Shown: positions 25,323 to 33,817, counted from the first letter of the stretch. The stretch: 49,916 bases of DNA from Gammaproteobacteria bacterium (GCA_020845975.1 JADLET010000134.1:1-49916), one strand, 5' to 3'. The notes: generated from the letters alone by a model not told the origin. Program-made: numbers and translations.

Positions 25323-25838
25323 ATGAAACTGACCACTTCAGGTTTCACCGTCTGGCTGGCCGCCGGCGCCATGCTGGCCGCGGCAGGCGTCACGCATGCT
25401 CAGCCCGAGACAGCCGGATCGCTCTATCAGAAGGAATGTGGCACCTGCCACATGGCCTACCCCGCCGAATTTCTCCCCTCGCGCTCGTGGCAGAAGTTGC
25501 TGACAACACTCGATGAGCATTTCGGCGAAAACGCCGAGCTGGCGCCCGAGGACGTGCAGGCGCTGCAGGGGTATCTCGAGGCAAACGCCGCTGACAGCGG
25601 CGACAACCGGAGAGGGCGCAAGATGCTGCAGGGCATCGACGCGCGGCAAACCCCACTGCGCATCAGTCTCTTGCCCTATTTCGTGCGCAAGCATGACGAA
25701 GTGCCGGAGCGCATGTCGATCGGTAATCCCGAAGTCAAAAGCATGAGCCGGTGCGACAGCTGTCACACGCGTGCCCGGGAAGGCTCATTCTCGGAGCGGG
25801 AGGTCCACATTCCCGGCTACAGGGATTGGGAAGACTGA
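25323..25838 (+). CDS. Soluble diheme cytochrome c (DHC)
   Basis: 171 aa with a signal peptide (MKLTTSGFTVWLAAGAMLAA, cleavage after THA). Heme sites are CGTCH (39-43) and CDSCH (144-148). FLPSRSWQKLLTTLDEHFGENAEL and the PLRISLLPYFVRKHDEVP segment mark the DHC family, the electron donor to SHP. It closely resembles the C-terminal half of the b561 fusion two genes upstream, so the operon carries one membrane-tethered and one soluble DHC. CAGGAGAA precedes the ATG at 25323; the longer open frame would overlap SHP. Confidence 0.9.
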   Translation: MKLTTSGFTVWLAAGAMLAAAGVTHAQPETAGSLYQKECGTCHMAYPAEFLPSRSWQKLLTTLDEHFGENAELAPEDVQALQGYLEANAADSGDNRRGRKMLQGIDARQTPLRISLLPYFVRKHDEVPERMSIGNPEVKSMSRCDSCHTRAREGSFSEREVHIPGYRDWED

Positions 25839-25867
25839 TCGCGGACAAACCCGCTGTAACCCGGACA

Positions 25868-25889
25868 CGCCGGCCCTTCGGACCGGCGC
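25868..25889 (+). terminator. Hairpin with cTTCGg loop after the cytochrome operon
   Basis: CGCCGG and CCGGCG pair around a CTTCGG tetraloop, 30 bases after the DHC stop. No T-run follows, so it is possibly a weak or Rho-assisted end. It lies just upstream of the srkA -10 box. Confidence 0.45.
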
Positions 25890-25907
25890 GTGAGTTACAA
25901 TAGCCGC

Positions 25908-26897
25908 ATGGACGCGGCAGCCGCACAACCCTACGCCGGACTCACTCCGGACGCGATGCTCGACGCGATCGAGGTCGCCGGCCTGCGCGGCGATGGTCGC
26001 CTGCTGGCGCTCAACAGTTACGAAAACCGCGTCTACCAGATCGGGATCGAGGACGCCGCGCCCGTGGTCGTGAAGTTCTACCGACCGGGACGCTGGTCCG
26101 ACGCCGCCATCCTGGAGGAGCACGCCTTCGTGCGGGAACTCGTCGAGCGCGAGATCCCGGTGATCGCCCCGCTCGAACTGAACGGGCATACCCTGCACGC
26201 CTGTGGAGGATTCCGGTTCGCGGCCTATCCGCGCCAGGGCGGGCATGCGCCGGAGTTCGATAATCGCGATACGCTGCGCTGGATGGGACGCTTCATCGGA
26301 CGCATCCACGCGGTCGGCGCGCTGACGCCGTTCCGCGCGCGACCCACGCTGGACATCGCGAGCTTCGGCATCGAGTCGCGCGACTATCTGCTCGGCACGG
26401 GCCTGGTCCCGGAGGACATTCGCGAGGCCTGGCGCAGCGTGGCCGAGCATGCGCTGGCCGGCGCGGCGCGCTGCTATGAACACGCCGGCCGGGTGCGCCA
26501 CCTGCGCCTGCACGGCGACTGTTACGCCGGCAACGTGCTGTGGACCGATGATGGTCCGCATTTCGTCGATTTCGACGACAGCCGCATGGGGCCCGCCGTA
26601 CAGGATCTGTGGATGCTGCTCTCCGGCGACCGCGCGGCGATGGAACGGCAGCTCGGCGAGGCGCTGGCGGGCTATGAGGATTTCCGCGAGTTCGACCTGC
26701 GCGAGCTGCACCTGGTGGAGGCCCTGCGTACGCTGCGCCTGCTGCACTACTCCGCCTGGATCGCCCGGCGCTGGGACGATCCGGCCTTCCCCGCCGCGTT
26801 TCCGTGGTTCAACACCCAGCGCTACTGGCAGGATCGCATCCTCGAACTGCGCGAACAGATCGCGCTGATGGATGAACCGCCGCTCGCGCCGGGCTGA
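25908..26897 (+). CDS. srkA: Stress response kinase A (YihE family Ser/Thr kinase)
   Basis: 329 aa, the usual family length (328 in E. coli). LALNSYENRVYQIGIED is the N-lobe loop, VVVKFYRPGRWSDAAILEEHAFVREL carries the ATP lysine, and LRLHGDCYAGNVLW is the catalytic loop with its aspartate. FVDFDDSRMGPAVQDLWML is the metal-binding motif. In E. coli SrkA is Cpx-controlled and counters MazEF-type death; that link is not shown here. TACAAT (25896-25901) lies 6 bases before the ATG with no Shine-Dalgarno, so translation is probably leaderless. Confidence 0.93.
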   Translation: MDAAAAQPYAGLTPDAMLDAIEVAGLRGDGRLLALNSYENRVYQIGIEDAAPVVVKFYRPGRWSDAAILEEHAFVRELVEREIPVIAPLELNGHTLHACGGFRFAAYPRQGGHAPEFDNRDTLRWMGRFIGRIHAVGALTPFRARPTLDIASFGIESRDYLLGTGLVPEDIREAWRSVAEHALAGAARCYEHAGRVRHLRLHGDCYAGNVLWTDDGPHFVDFDDSRMGPAVQDLWMLLSGDRAAMERQLGEALAGYEDFREFDLRELHLVEALRTLRLLHYSAWIARRWDDPAFPAAFPWFNTQRYWQDRILELREQIALMDEPPLAPG

Positions 26898-26970
26898 ACG
26901 CCTGTATAACCGTATCGACGCGATTCCCGGCTGTAGACGACATCAAACCGCGAACCGGCCGATGACAGGC

Positions 26971-27426
26971 TCAGTCGTGCCGATCAGGCCCGGCATCCTG
27001 ATGACGCGGCAGCGCATCGCGCGTGTCGAACCAGGGGATGCGGCTCGCGCACCAGATGTGATATTCGGGGATCACGCCCGCCGGATTGTCCAGGCTGGCG
27101 AGGGTGACATCAACCGTACGCGCATTTTGCAGGCGCCGGAACGCGAGCTGCGTGCCGCAGCGCGCGCAGAATTCGCGCTGGCTGTGCGGAGATGAACGGT
27201 AGATCGACGGCGCTCCCGCGATATAGGAGAAGGCGGCCACCGGAACCGTCATCCATGCCAGCACCGGCGCGCCGGCGGAGCGCTGGCACAGACGGCAGTG
27301 GCAATAGCCGGCATCGATGCCCACGCCTTCGATCCGGTAGCGAATCCCGCCGCAGAGACAACCGCCCTCACGCGCCACTGCGCTCTTGAGCGGGGCGACG
27401 CTCATCGGTTCCGACCTGTCATCCAT
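26971..27426 (-). CDS. GFA family zinc-binding protein
   Basis: 151 aa. Cysteine clusters GGCLCGGIRYRI, GYCHCRLCQRSAGAP and REFCARCGTQLAFRR are those of the glutathione-dependent formaldehyde-activating (GFA, Mss4-like) family. Biochemical activity is uncertain for most members. Start 27426 (MDDRSEP) has GGAGGA five bases upstream; an ATG four codons earlier contains that ribosome site itself and is less likely. Convergent with srkA; the 73 bases between hold nothing obvious. Confidence 0.88.
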   Translation of the reverse strand: MDDRSEPMSVAPLKSAVAREGGCLCGGIRYRIEGVGIDAGYCHCRLCQRSAGAPVLAWMTVPVAAFSYIAGAPSIYRSSPHSQREFCARCGTQLAFRRLQNARTVDVTLASLDNPAGVIPEYHIWCASRIPWFDTRDALPRHQDAGPDRHD

Positions 27427-27649
27427 GCTTCCTCCCATCTAGCCCGAATGCAGCAACCGCGCGCTCCGGGCAGGGTGTGATCATCCCCACCCGGATTCCA
27501 TTACATTCTCTCCGGCTAACATTCGCCAGGATCAAGGCAAAAAACGCATGCGGCTTTAGATCCGCAATGATTAGCGATACACTTCGCCTGCGAGCCGGCT
27601 CCGGCAACGGTCCGCTGCCCGCAATAATAACCGCAAAGGAGTTCTCGCC

Positions 27650-28102
27650 ATGTTCAAGGAGTTCAAGGAATTCGCCGTACGCGGCAATGTCGTCGATATG
27701 GCGGTGGGTATCATCATCGGCGGCGCGTTCGGCACCATCGTCAAGAGCCTGGTCGACGATGTGATCATGCCGCCGATCGGCCTGTTGATTGGGGGAGTGG
27801 ATTTCTCCAACCTGTTCCTGACGCTCAAGGAAGGCGCATCGGTTGCCGGCCCCTATGCCACCCCCGCCGTCGCGAAGACCGCGGGCGCCGTGACATTGAA
27901 CATCGGTCTGTTCATCAACTCGGTGATCAGCTTTATGATCGTGGCCTTCGCCGTGTTCCTGCTGGTCCGGGGCATCAACCGGCTGCGCCGGGAGAAAGAG
28001 GCGCCGCCGGCCGCTCCGACCACCAAGGAATGTCCGCGCTGCTTCAGCGCGATCGCCATCAAGGCCACGCGCTGCCCGAACTGCACCTCCGAACTGGCCT
28101 GA
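27650..28102 (+). CDS. mscL: Large-conductance mechanosensitive channel with zinc-ribbon tail
   Basis: 150 aa. [20 protein letters not shown] starts TM1, with the pore-lining [28 protein letters not shown]2 is [24 protein letters not shown]. MscL opens in response to membrane tension under hypo-osmotic shock. The C terminus carries [19 protein letters not shown], two Cys pairs forming a probable zinc ribbon that replaces the simple charged end of E. coli MscL; such tails are known in part of the family. AAAGGAG lies upstream. Confidence 0.95.
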   Translation: MFKEFKEFAVRGNVVDMAVGIIIGGAFGTIVKSLVDDVIMPPIGLLIGGVDFSNLFLTLKEGASVAGPYATPAVAKTAGAVTLNIGLFINSVISFMIVAFAVFLLVRGINRLRREKEAPPAAPTTKECPRCFSAIAIKATRCPNCTSELA

Positions 28103-28113
28103 ACAACGCTTCC

Positions 28114-28139
28114 GGGGACGGATCGGACGGTCCGTCCCC
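28114..28139. terminator. Strong bidirectional hairpin between mscL and cysQ
   Basis: GGGGACGGA (28114-28122) and TCCGTCCCC (28131-28139) form a perfect 9-bp stem with an 8-nt loop, 12 bases after the mscL stop and 13 before the cysQ stop. The stem ends resemble the GGGGACAGATTT repeat family. Confidence 0.6.
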
Positions 28140-28151
28140 GCTCTGATTTAT

Positions 28152-28979
28152 TTACTCCGCTGGCGGCAGATAACGTGACCAGTCGAGGCCCGGATCGCCG
28201 GACACGAAGAAATCCGGATTCAGCAGCGACTCCTTGGTGTTATAGCGCAGCGGTCGCATTGCGGTGTCGGTGACACGACCACCGGCCTCTTCGACGATGC
28301 AGTGCGCCGCCGCGGTATCCCATTCCGACGTCGGCCCCAGGCGCGGATACAGATCGGCCCGCCCCTCCGCGACGAGACAGGACTTGAGCGAGCTGCCCAT
28401 GCTGATGAGCTCATGACTGCCGATGTTCTCCAGGAATACGGTCAGCGAGCCGCCGGCATGCGAGCGACTGCCCGCGACGATGACATGGGACAAATCGAGC
28501 GGCCGCACGCGAATCCGGGCGGGTGTCCTGCCCGGCTCAACCCGGAAGGCGCCTCCGGCGCGGCTCGCGTAATAGCACAGCCCCGTCACCGGCACCAGGA
28601 TCACGCCCAGCACTGGTACATGATCCTCGATGAGAGCGATGTTGACGGTGAATTCGCCATTGCGCTTGACGAACTCGCGCGTACCATCGAGCGGATCGAC
28701 CAGCCAGTAGCGGCGCCATGCGGCGCGTTCGGAAAAGGGCAGCGCGGCTGACTCCTCGGACAGGACAGGCAAAACCGGCGTGAGCCTGGACAGCCCCTCG
28801 ACAATGGCATGATGCGCGGCCATGTCCGCTTCTGTGAGAGGGGACTTGTCCTCCTTGTGCTCGACGCTGAATTCGCGAGTGTAGATCTCGACGATCTTCG
28901 CACCGGCGATCCGCGCGATCTCCACCACAGGACCGATCAGCTTCTGCAGATCTCCCTCCGTCATCTTGTCCGTCGTCAT
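28152..28979 (-). CDS. cysQ: 3'(2'),5'-bisphosphate nucleotidase
   Basis: 275-aa inositol-monophosphatase-fold enzyme that hydrolyses PAP made during sulfate assimilation. Metal-binding motifs are VLSEESAALPF, WLVDPLDGTREFVKRNGEFTVNIALI and TSEWDTAAAHCIVEEAGG, and KEDKSPLTEADMAAH is the usual early loop. It lies 21 bases after nudE on the same strand, forming the nudE-cysQ pair seen in many gammaproteobacteria. Confidence 0.94.
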   Translation of the reverse strand: MTTDKMTEGDLQKLIGPVVEIARIAGAKIVEIYTREFSVEHKEDKSPLTEADMAAHHAIVEGLSRLTPVLPVLSEESAALPFSERAAWRRYWLVDPLDGTREFVKRNGEFTVNIALIEDHVPVLGVILVPVTGLCYYASRAGGAFRVEPGRTPARIRVRPLDLSHVIVAGSRSHAGGSLTVFLENIGSHELISMGSSLKSCLVAEGRADLYPRLGPTSEWDTAAAHCIVEEAGGRVTDTAMRPLRYNTKESLLNPDFFVSGDPGLDWSRYLPPAE

Positions 28980-29000
28980 TTTTCGCTAACCCTTCGCTTC

Positions 29001-29540
29001 CTAAGTTAAAAGTTCCCGCACCATGAACAGGGCCGCGATACTGCGCGCCTCAGTGCAATCCTCACGGTCGAGCAGTTCGTTGAGCCGGCTGAGCCGCCAT
29101 GGCACCACCTCGATCTCCTCCGGTTCATCGCCCGGGATACGCTGCTCATAGAGATTCTGCGCCAGCACCAGATGGGTGACATGACCGATGTATCCCGGCG
29201 CGATCGTCACCGAGGAGATATGCCGCAGGCGGCGCGCGCCCTGCCCCACCTCCTCCATCAATTCCCGGTTGGCCGCCGTGAGCAGGTCTTCCCCTGCCTC
29301 GATGCGGCCCTTGGGCAGCGCCAGCTCATAGCGGTGCATACCGGCGGCGTACTCCCGGATCAGCAGCACGGTATCGTTATCAACCATCGGAATCACCAGC
29401 ACAGCCCCTTCCGAGCCGCTCTGCAGGCGTTCATAGCTGACGCATACTCCGTTGGAAAACTGCAGCTCGAGCTGCTCGATACGGAAGATCCGCGTCGCGG
29501 CGACGGTCTCACTGCTTATGATTCGGGGTTTCTCGCGCAT
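29001..29540 (-). CDS. nudE: ADP compounds hydrolase NudE
   Basis: 179-aa Nudix hydrolase acting on ADP-ribose, NADH and Ap3A-type compounds. The Nudix box is LPKGRIEAGEDLLTAANREL followed by MEEVGQGA. The N-terminal FSNGVCVSYERLQSGSEGAVLVIPM and the later APGYIGHVTHLVLAQNLYEQ match NudE. ATG 29540 starts the family sequence MREKPRI; an upstream in-frame start at 29573 would lie before the -10 box. TATAAT (29558-29553 on the minus strand) is 12 bases upstream, so the leader is very short. Confidence 0.93.
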   Translation of the reverse strand: MREKPRIISSETVAATRIFRIEQLELQFSNGVCVSYERLQSGSEGAVLVIPMVDNDTVLLIREYAAGMHRYELALPKGRIEAGEDLLTAANRELMEEVGQGARRLRHISSVTIAPGYIGHVTHLVLAQNLYEQRIPGDEPEEIEVVPWRLSRLNELLDREDCTEARSIAALFMVRELLT

Positions 29541-29552
29541 GGTAGACTGCCG

Positions 29553-29598
29553 ATTATACCGCCAGCGACCCAAAACCCCACGCGAATCCGCCCATAAT
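29553..29598. promoter_or_regulatory. Divergent -10 boxes for nudE and yrfG
   Basis: Minus strand TATAAT at 29558-29553 serves nudE (12 bases to its ATG). Plus strand CATAAT at 29593-29598 serves yrfG (5 bases to its ATG at 29604). I see no strong -35 for either. Confidence 0.5.
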
Positions 29599-29603
29599 CA
29601 CCC

Positions 29604-30293
29604 ATGACCGCAAAGCCGATGATCGACTGGGAAAAAATCCGCACCGTGCTGCTCGACATGGACGGCACACTGCTCGACCTCCACTTTGACAACCACTTCT
29701 GGCAGGAACACCTGCCACAGCGCTATGCCGAGAAACACGGTATCGGCCCGAATGAGGCCAGAACGCGGCTCCACTCGCGCTTCGAGGCCATGCAAGGCAC
29801 CCTGGACTGGTACTGCGTGGATTACTGGAGCCGCGAACTCGACCTGGATATCACGCTGCTGAAGCTCGAAGTGGCACACCTGATTGCGATCCATCCCCAC
29901 GTCACGGACTTCCTCGACGCGGTGCGCGCAAGCCGTCGGCGCGCCGTGCTGGTCACCAACGCCCATCACAAGAGTCTCGAACTGAAGATGCGGTGCACCC
30001 GGCTCGGCGCTCGTCTCGATGCGGTAATCAGCGCGCACACCATCGGCATCCCGAAGGAAAACCCTGCCTTCTGGCGACACCTGCAGCGCATCGAACCGTT
30101 CGACCCGGCGCATACCCTGTTGATCGACGATAATCTCGCGGTGCTGGCGTCCGCGCGCGCCTGCGGCATCGCCCATCTGCTCGCCGTGCGCAGCCCGGAT
30201 TCACGCGCCGGGCCGAAATTGACAGGTGATTTTCCAGCCCTGCACGGCTTCCGCGATATCCTGCCGCCGCTGGATGGCGCGGGAAAAGGATGA
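29604..30293 (+). CDS. yrfG: GMP/IMP nucleotidase (HAD family)
   Basis: 229 aa. HAD motif I is VLLDMDGTLLDLHFDNHFWQ, motif II is in RAVLVTNAHHKSLELK, and motif IV is LLIDDNLAVLASARACGI. FDNHFWQEHLPQRYAEKHG is characteristic of YrfG, which dephosphorylates purine mononucleotides. It is divergent from nudE, the E. coli neighbourhood. The CATAAT box directly before the ATG and the absence of a Shine-Dalgarno suggest leaderless translation. Confidence 0.92.
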   Translation: MTAKPMIDWEKIRTVLLDMDGTLLDLHFDNHFWQEHLPQRYAEKHGIGPNEARTRLHSRFEAMQGTLDWYCVDYWSRELDLDITLLKLEVAHLIAIHPHVTDFLDAVRASRRRAVLVTNAHHKSLELKMRCTRLGARLDAVISAHTIGIPKENPAFWRHLQRIEPFDPAHTLLIDDNLAVLASARACGIAHLLAVRSPDSRAGPKLTGDFPALHGFRDILPPLDGAGKG

Positions 30294-30321
30294 CGTGGAT
30301 GAACCGATGCCCCTCGGGGCG

Positions 30322-30735
30322 TCAATTCCTTCGCGTGCGATCCCAGCCCTTGAAGCGCTTGCGGCAGTATTTCAGCAGCGCGGCATAACCATCGAAGAAC
30401 AGTTCGAAGCCTTCCTCGGCGGAGGAATCGAATTCGCAGTAATCGTTGGAATATTCGCGGCAGACCTGCGGGCGCGTCTCGTAAATGCCGCAGCGGCCGT
30501 CAGGCTGCAGTTGCAGGCATTTGTTGTTGACCAGCAGAAACCAGCCGTCCTCGTCCTTGTAGACCTGGACATTCTGGTGCGAAATCTGCCACAGCATGTG
30601 ATCGAAATCTTGCTTGGAGCGCGGCGTGGGTATCTGCTGGGTGAGATAGGTGCAGCACTTGGAGTTGGTGCAGAAACCGCACTTGTTCTCGGGCGTGATC
30701 TTATGTGCCGGACCGATCGGGATAATCTTGGTCAT
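30322..30735 (-). CDS. YkgJ family cysteine-cluster protein
   Basis: 137 aa. Cysteines KCGFCTNSKCC (residues 18-28), CLQLQPDGRCGIYETRPQVC and DYC form the CxxCxxxxCC-type cluster of the YkgJ/UPF0153 family, thought to bind zinc or an iron-sulfur cluster. Start 30735 (MTKIIPIG) is chosen because family similarity begins there; the frame continues 17 codons upstream without similarity. Convergent with yrfG. The 216 bases to its right (30736-30951) contain no gene, only the palindrome at 30925. Confidence 0.85.
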   Translation of the reverse strand: MTKIIPIGPAHKITPENKCGFCTNSKCCTYLTQQIPTPRSKQDFDHMLWQISHQNVQVYKDEDGWFLLVNNKCLQLQPDGRCGIYETRPQVCREYSNDYCEFDSSAEEGFELFFDGYAALLKYCRKRFKGWDRTRRN

Positions 30736-30924
30736 GAGGTTTAATCCGGGCGGCGGCCTGCAAGGCCGGGACGCGGCGCCGCGCATAGTGTGTGCTTATC
30801 AAGGGCCCATAGTGTAACAGCATTCCGCGATGAAATAGGCATGCAGGCAGGCGCATCAGTGGAAAACACGGGATTGAATCGGGCAGCGGGGTACAGGCAA
30901 CACAATGCAAGGCAAGGGATAAGA

Positions 30925-30941
30925 ACGGATTTCAAATCCGT
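30925..30941. repeat. ACGGATTT palindrome (REP-like)
   Basis: ACGGATTT-C-AAATCCGT, followed by CCC; a variant of the GGGGACAGATTT family. It lies 10 bases beyond the stop of the beta-barrel gene. Confidence 0.55.
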
Positions 30942-30951
30942 CCCTATGCTG

Positions 30952-31695
30952 TTAGAAACCCAGGTTGAGCCGGAGGGTGTAGCTGTTTACCGCCGAGGTG
31001 AAATCCGCCTGCGCGGTCAGATTCATGAATGGCAGGAAACCGATGCGCATGCCGAGGTAGCCGCGCGTCTCCGAACTGTCGCGCGAATCAAGAGTCACAC
31101 CGGTGACATGCTCGGTGCCTTCATACCAGACCTGCCCGATACCACCATAGGGGGTGAACATGGCGAAGCCCTTGCTGATGCCGAGATCGACGCCATAGGT
31201 GGACAGATCCAGATCATCCACCCCGCTGAGATTGCTGAAATGGCCCAGCACGGATACGGCCGGCACCGCCGTGGTGCCTTCGATCAGGGATTTGCGCAGC
31301 TCGCCGCCGATGATGGTGACGTTGCTGTCCGGTATGCCGGTGTAGCTCGCGCCGATATCAATGCCCAGCGGCAGACCCTTGCGCACCATCAGGCGCGGCA
31401 CTGGAAGCATCGACGGGGCATCGGCGTCGCTCAGCGCCTCGCTCCACACCGAATCGTCGATCCTGGCCATGGTCAGCGAGGCGCCCAGCTCGAAGCCCGT
31501 CACACCGAGGGTCTCGGCGGGCGAAAAAGGCGCGTAGGCCGTTACCATGCCCAGCTCATCCACCAGCGTATTGAAGTCGCCCTGCGACAACGAGGGACTG
31601 AGGGAGATGTCGTTATCGCCGGCGCCGGCGCCCCCGGCGCCACACAGCATCGCCGCGGCAACCAGCGGCGCGGCACGGGATATCGCATGGGTCAT
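30952..31695 (-). CDS. Predicted outer-membrane beta-barrel protein
   Basis: 247 aa. A signal peptide (MTHAISRAAPLVAAAMLCGA, cleavage near AGAG-D) is followed by alternating amphipathic strands rich in Gly, Tyr and Thr. Examples are GFELGASLTMARI, GIDIGASYTGIP, TYGVDLGISKGFAMFTPYGGIGQVWYEG and RGYLGMRIGFLPFMNLTAQADF. It ends TLRLNLGF, with the C-terminal Phe of BAM substrates. I do not recognise a named family with certainty. AGGAGGAGAACAACC precedes the ATG at 31695, a strong ribosome site, which argues against a longer upstream start. Confidence 0.75.
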   Translation of the reverse strand: MTHAISRAAPLVAAAMLCGAGGAGAGDNDISLSPSLSQGDFNTLVDELGMVTAYAPFSPAETLGVTGFELGASLTMARIDDSVWSEALSDADAPSMLPVPRLMVRKGLPLGIDIGASYTGIPDSNVTIIGGELRKSLIEGTTAVPAVSVLGHFSNLSGVDDLDLSTYGVDLGISKGFAMFTPYGGIGQVWYEGTEHVTGVTLDSRDSSETRGYLGMRIGFLPFMNLTAQADFTSAVNSYTLRLNLGF

Positions 31696-31939
31696 GGTTG
31701 TTCTCCTCCTGCGGAAACGCTGCCCGGCATAAGCGGTCCCGGCCAACGCATAGCGTGAAGACGGTCGCGCTTTCCGCTTTTACCTTTATAATTGGCTCCG
31801 ATCCGTGCCTACCTTAGCCTGAGCACGCGGGCGAAGCAAGCGCCGGCCTTTCCGCCTTGTGCAGAGCGGTATCACGAAGTGACACGAACAAGATGGCGCG
31901 CGGGTTCCACCCGACGACATGCCCAGCCACAAACCGCTA

Positions 31940-32839
31940 ATGAATATGACCGCCAGCGACTGGATCCAGATCGAACTGACCGCGACAGCCGCCACCGCGG
32001 AATCCCTCGCCGATCACCTGAGCAACATCGGGGCGCTTTCGGTATCGTTTGAAGACGAGGCCGATGATCCGGTCTTCGAACCCGCCCCCGGGGCCACGAC
32101 CCTGTGGCCCCGGACCGTGGTCATCGGCCTGTTCGCCCCGGACACCGACATCGTCACCGTACTGGCCGGGCTGCAGCGGGCACTCGATCTGCCGGAACCG
32201 CCAGACTGCCGCGTGAAACGCCTGCAGGAGCGCGACTGGGTGCGGGTCTGGATGGACCGCTTTCATCCGATGCGCTTTGGCGAACGCCTGTGGATCTGCC
32301 CGAGCGGACAGACATCGGCGGAAGCCGGACCGGACTCGGTCATCGTCACCCTCGATCCCGGCCTCGCCTTCGGCACCGGGACCCATGAGACCACCGCGCT
32401 GTGCCTGGAATGGCTGGACCGGAATGTCCGGCCGGGCTGGAAGATGATCGATTACGGCTGTGGATCCGGCATCCTCGCGGTGGCGGCGGCGAAACTTGGC
32501 GCCGGCCATGTACATGCCGTCGATATTGATCCGCAGGCACTGTATGCGACGGCGGAAAACGCGCGCAAGAACCAGGTCGCCGGGATTATCGACGAGGGAG
32601 ATCCCGCCGCCCTGCCCGACGTTCCCGTCGACTGCATCGTGGCGAACATCCTGGCCGGACCGCTGATCACACTGGCCCCGCGCTTCGCCACCCTGCTGCG
32701 CGCGGGAGGCCATCTGGTACTGTCCGGCATCCTGCACGAACAGGCGGCCGAGGTCTCCGCCGCCTACTCGGAGGCCTTCATTGTCGAGGCCCCGGCGCGG
32801 CATGGCGACTGGGTGCGACTGGCGGCGCGCCGGCGCTGA
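31940..32839 (+). CDS. prmA: Ribosomal protein L11 methyltransferase
   Basis: 299 aa. The N-terminal substrate domain begins WIQIELTATAATAE; DRFHPMRFGERLWICPS is the linker hallmark. TLDPGLAFGTGTHETTALCLEWL is followed by the SAM motif MIDYGCGSGILAVAAAKLG and by VANILAGPL. It trimethylates L11. The start is uncertain among ATGs at 31919, 31940 and 31946; E. coli PrmA begins two residues before WIQ, which favours the later ones. TATAAT at 31787-31792 may be the -10. It leads the prmA-dusB-fis-purH group. Confidence 0.94.
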   Translation: MNMTASDWIQIELTATAATAESLADHLSNIGALSVSFEDEADDPVFEPAPGATTLWPRTVVIGLFAPDTDIVTVLAGLQRALDLPEPPDCRVKRLQERDWVRVWMDRFHPMRFGERLWICPSGQTSAEAGPDSVIVTLDPGLAFGTGTHETTALCLEWLDRNVRPGWKMIDYGCGSGILAVAAAKLGAGHVHAVDIDPQALYATAENARKNQVAGIIDEGDPAALPDVPVDCIVANILAGPLITLAPRFATLLRAGGHLVLSGILHEQAAEVSAAYSEAFIVEAPARHGDWVRLAARRR

Positions 32840-32931
32840 CACCCGGGTCATTGGCGCGAACCTGTCCTCGGATTTCACCCACCCTTACCTTATAATCCCC
32901 GTTCAGTACGTAACCACGCGAAAGCCCGCCG

Positions 32932-33696
32932 ATGCTCGCAACCTGTCCCCACTGTCACAACGCGGTCGATGTCGGCGACGGCAGCGCCATCATGCTATGC
33001 GAATACTGCGGGCGCGAATTCCATCCCGCGGCAACGCCGGAGATCTCCGTTGCGTCCGAGCCGGCGCCCGCCGAACCCGCGCCACCGGAACCCGCCGCGC
33101 CAGAACCCGCACCACCCGAACCCGCGCCTCGCCCCGCATACCGCCTGCAGATCAGCCCGGAAGAGCGGGTCACGCTCGGCCCCCAGGCCCTGGCCGGAAC
33201 GATCGCGCCGCAGGCCGCACATCATCCGCTCGCGAGCCTGTCCTGGTCGCTGGGCATCCTCGTGCTCGTCGCCGCGCTCCTCGTCCAGTACGCCTATTTC
33301 ATGCGTGAGGACCTCGCCCGCCACAGCGCGCTCCGTCCCTGGCTGGAAATGCTGTGCGGCTACGCACGCTGCCAGATCCCGCTGCTGCGCGACCCGGCCC
33401 GCGTACGCATCGTGGCGCGCGACATCCGCCGCCACCCGGAAAGCGAAGGCGCGCTGCGGGTGATGCTGACGCTGGAAAACCAGGCGCCCGGGATACTGGC
33501 ATATCCTGATCTCCAGCTCAGCTTCTACGACCTCCGCGACCGCCTCCTCGCGCGCCGCCGCTTCTCCCCGCAGCAATATCTGTCCCTCACCGTGGATCAC
33601 GCCCTGGGAATGCCGGCGCAACAGCCGGTACAAACGATGATCGATATCGTGGATCCCGGCCCGGACGCGGTGAATTTCGAATTCCAGCTGCGCTGA
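32932..33696 (+). CDS. DUF3426 zinc-ribbon membrane protein
   Basis: 254 aa. An N-terminal zinc ribbon (CPHCHNAV ... CEYCGREF, residues 5-29) is followed by a proline/alanine/glutamate-rich linker with repeated PEPAPPEP-like units. One TM helix (SWSLGILVLVAALLVQYAYF, near 105-124) leads to a periplasmic DUF3426 domain (LCGYARCQIPLLRDPARVRI, LENQAPGILAYPDLQLSFYDL). The function is unknown, but its position between prmA and dusB is conserved in many proteobacteria. TATAAT at 32891-32896 is a likely -10 for it. Short direct repeats in the linker DNA may vary in number between strains. Confidence 0.87.
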   Translation: MLATCPHCHNAVDVGDGSAIMLCEYCGREFHPAATPEISVASEPAPAEPAPPEPAAPEPAPPEPAPRPAYRLQISPEERVTLGPQALAGTIAPQAAHHPLASLSWSLGILVLVAALLVQYAYFMREDLARHSALRPWLEMLCGYARCQIPLLRDPARVRIVARDIRRHPESEGALRVMLTLENQAPGILAYPDLQLSFYDLRDRLLARRRFSPQQYLSLTVDHALGMPAQQPVQTMIDIVDPGPDAVNFEFQLR

Positions 33697-33780
33697 ACAA
33701 TTTTTTCACGCGTGTCTTTATCCCCGCCCGGCGAGCAAGTATCATAGTCGGTCTTGTTTTCACCGGCTGCCGGGCGCGTG

Positions 33781-33798
33781 CCGCGGCTCCGCGGTTTT
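33781..33798 (+). other. CCGCGG hairpin followed by TTTT in the dusB leader
   Basis: CCGCGG-CT-CCGCGG followed by TTTT, 20 bases before dusB. The halves are self-complementary, so either a small hairpin or a longer pairing with upstream GC-rich DNA is possible. It could be a terminator for the preceding gene or an attenuator of dusB-fis. A TATCAT box about 40 bases upstream (33740-33746) could start this message. Confidence 0.4.
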
Positions 33799-33817
33799 CC
33801 AATAATTTTAATAAGTT

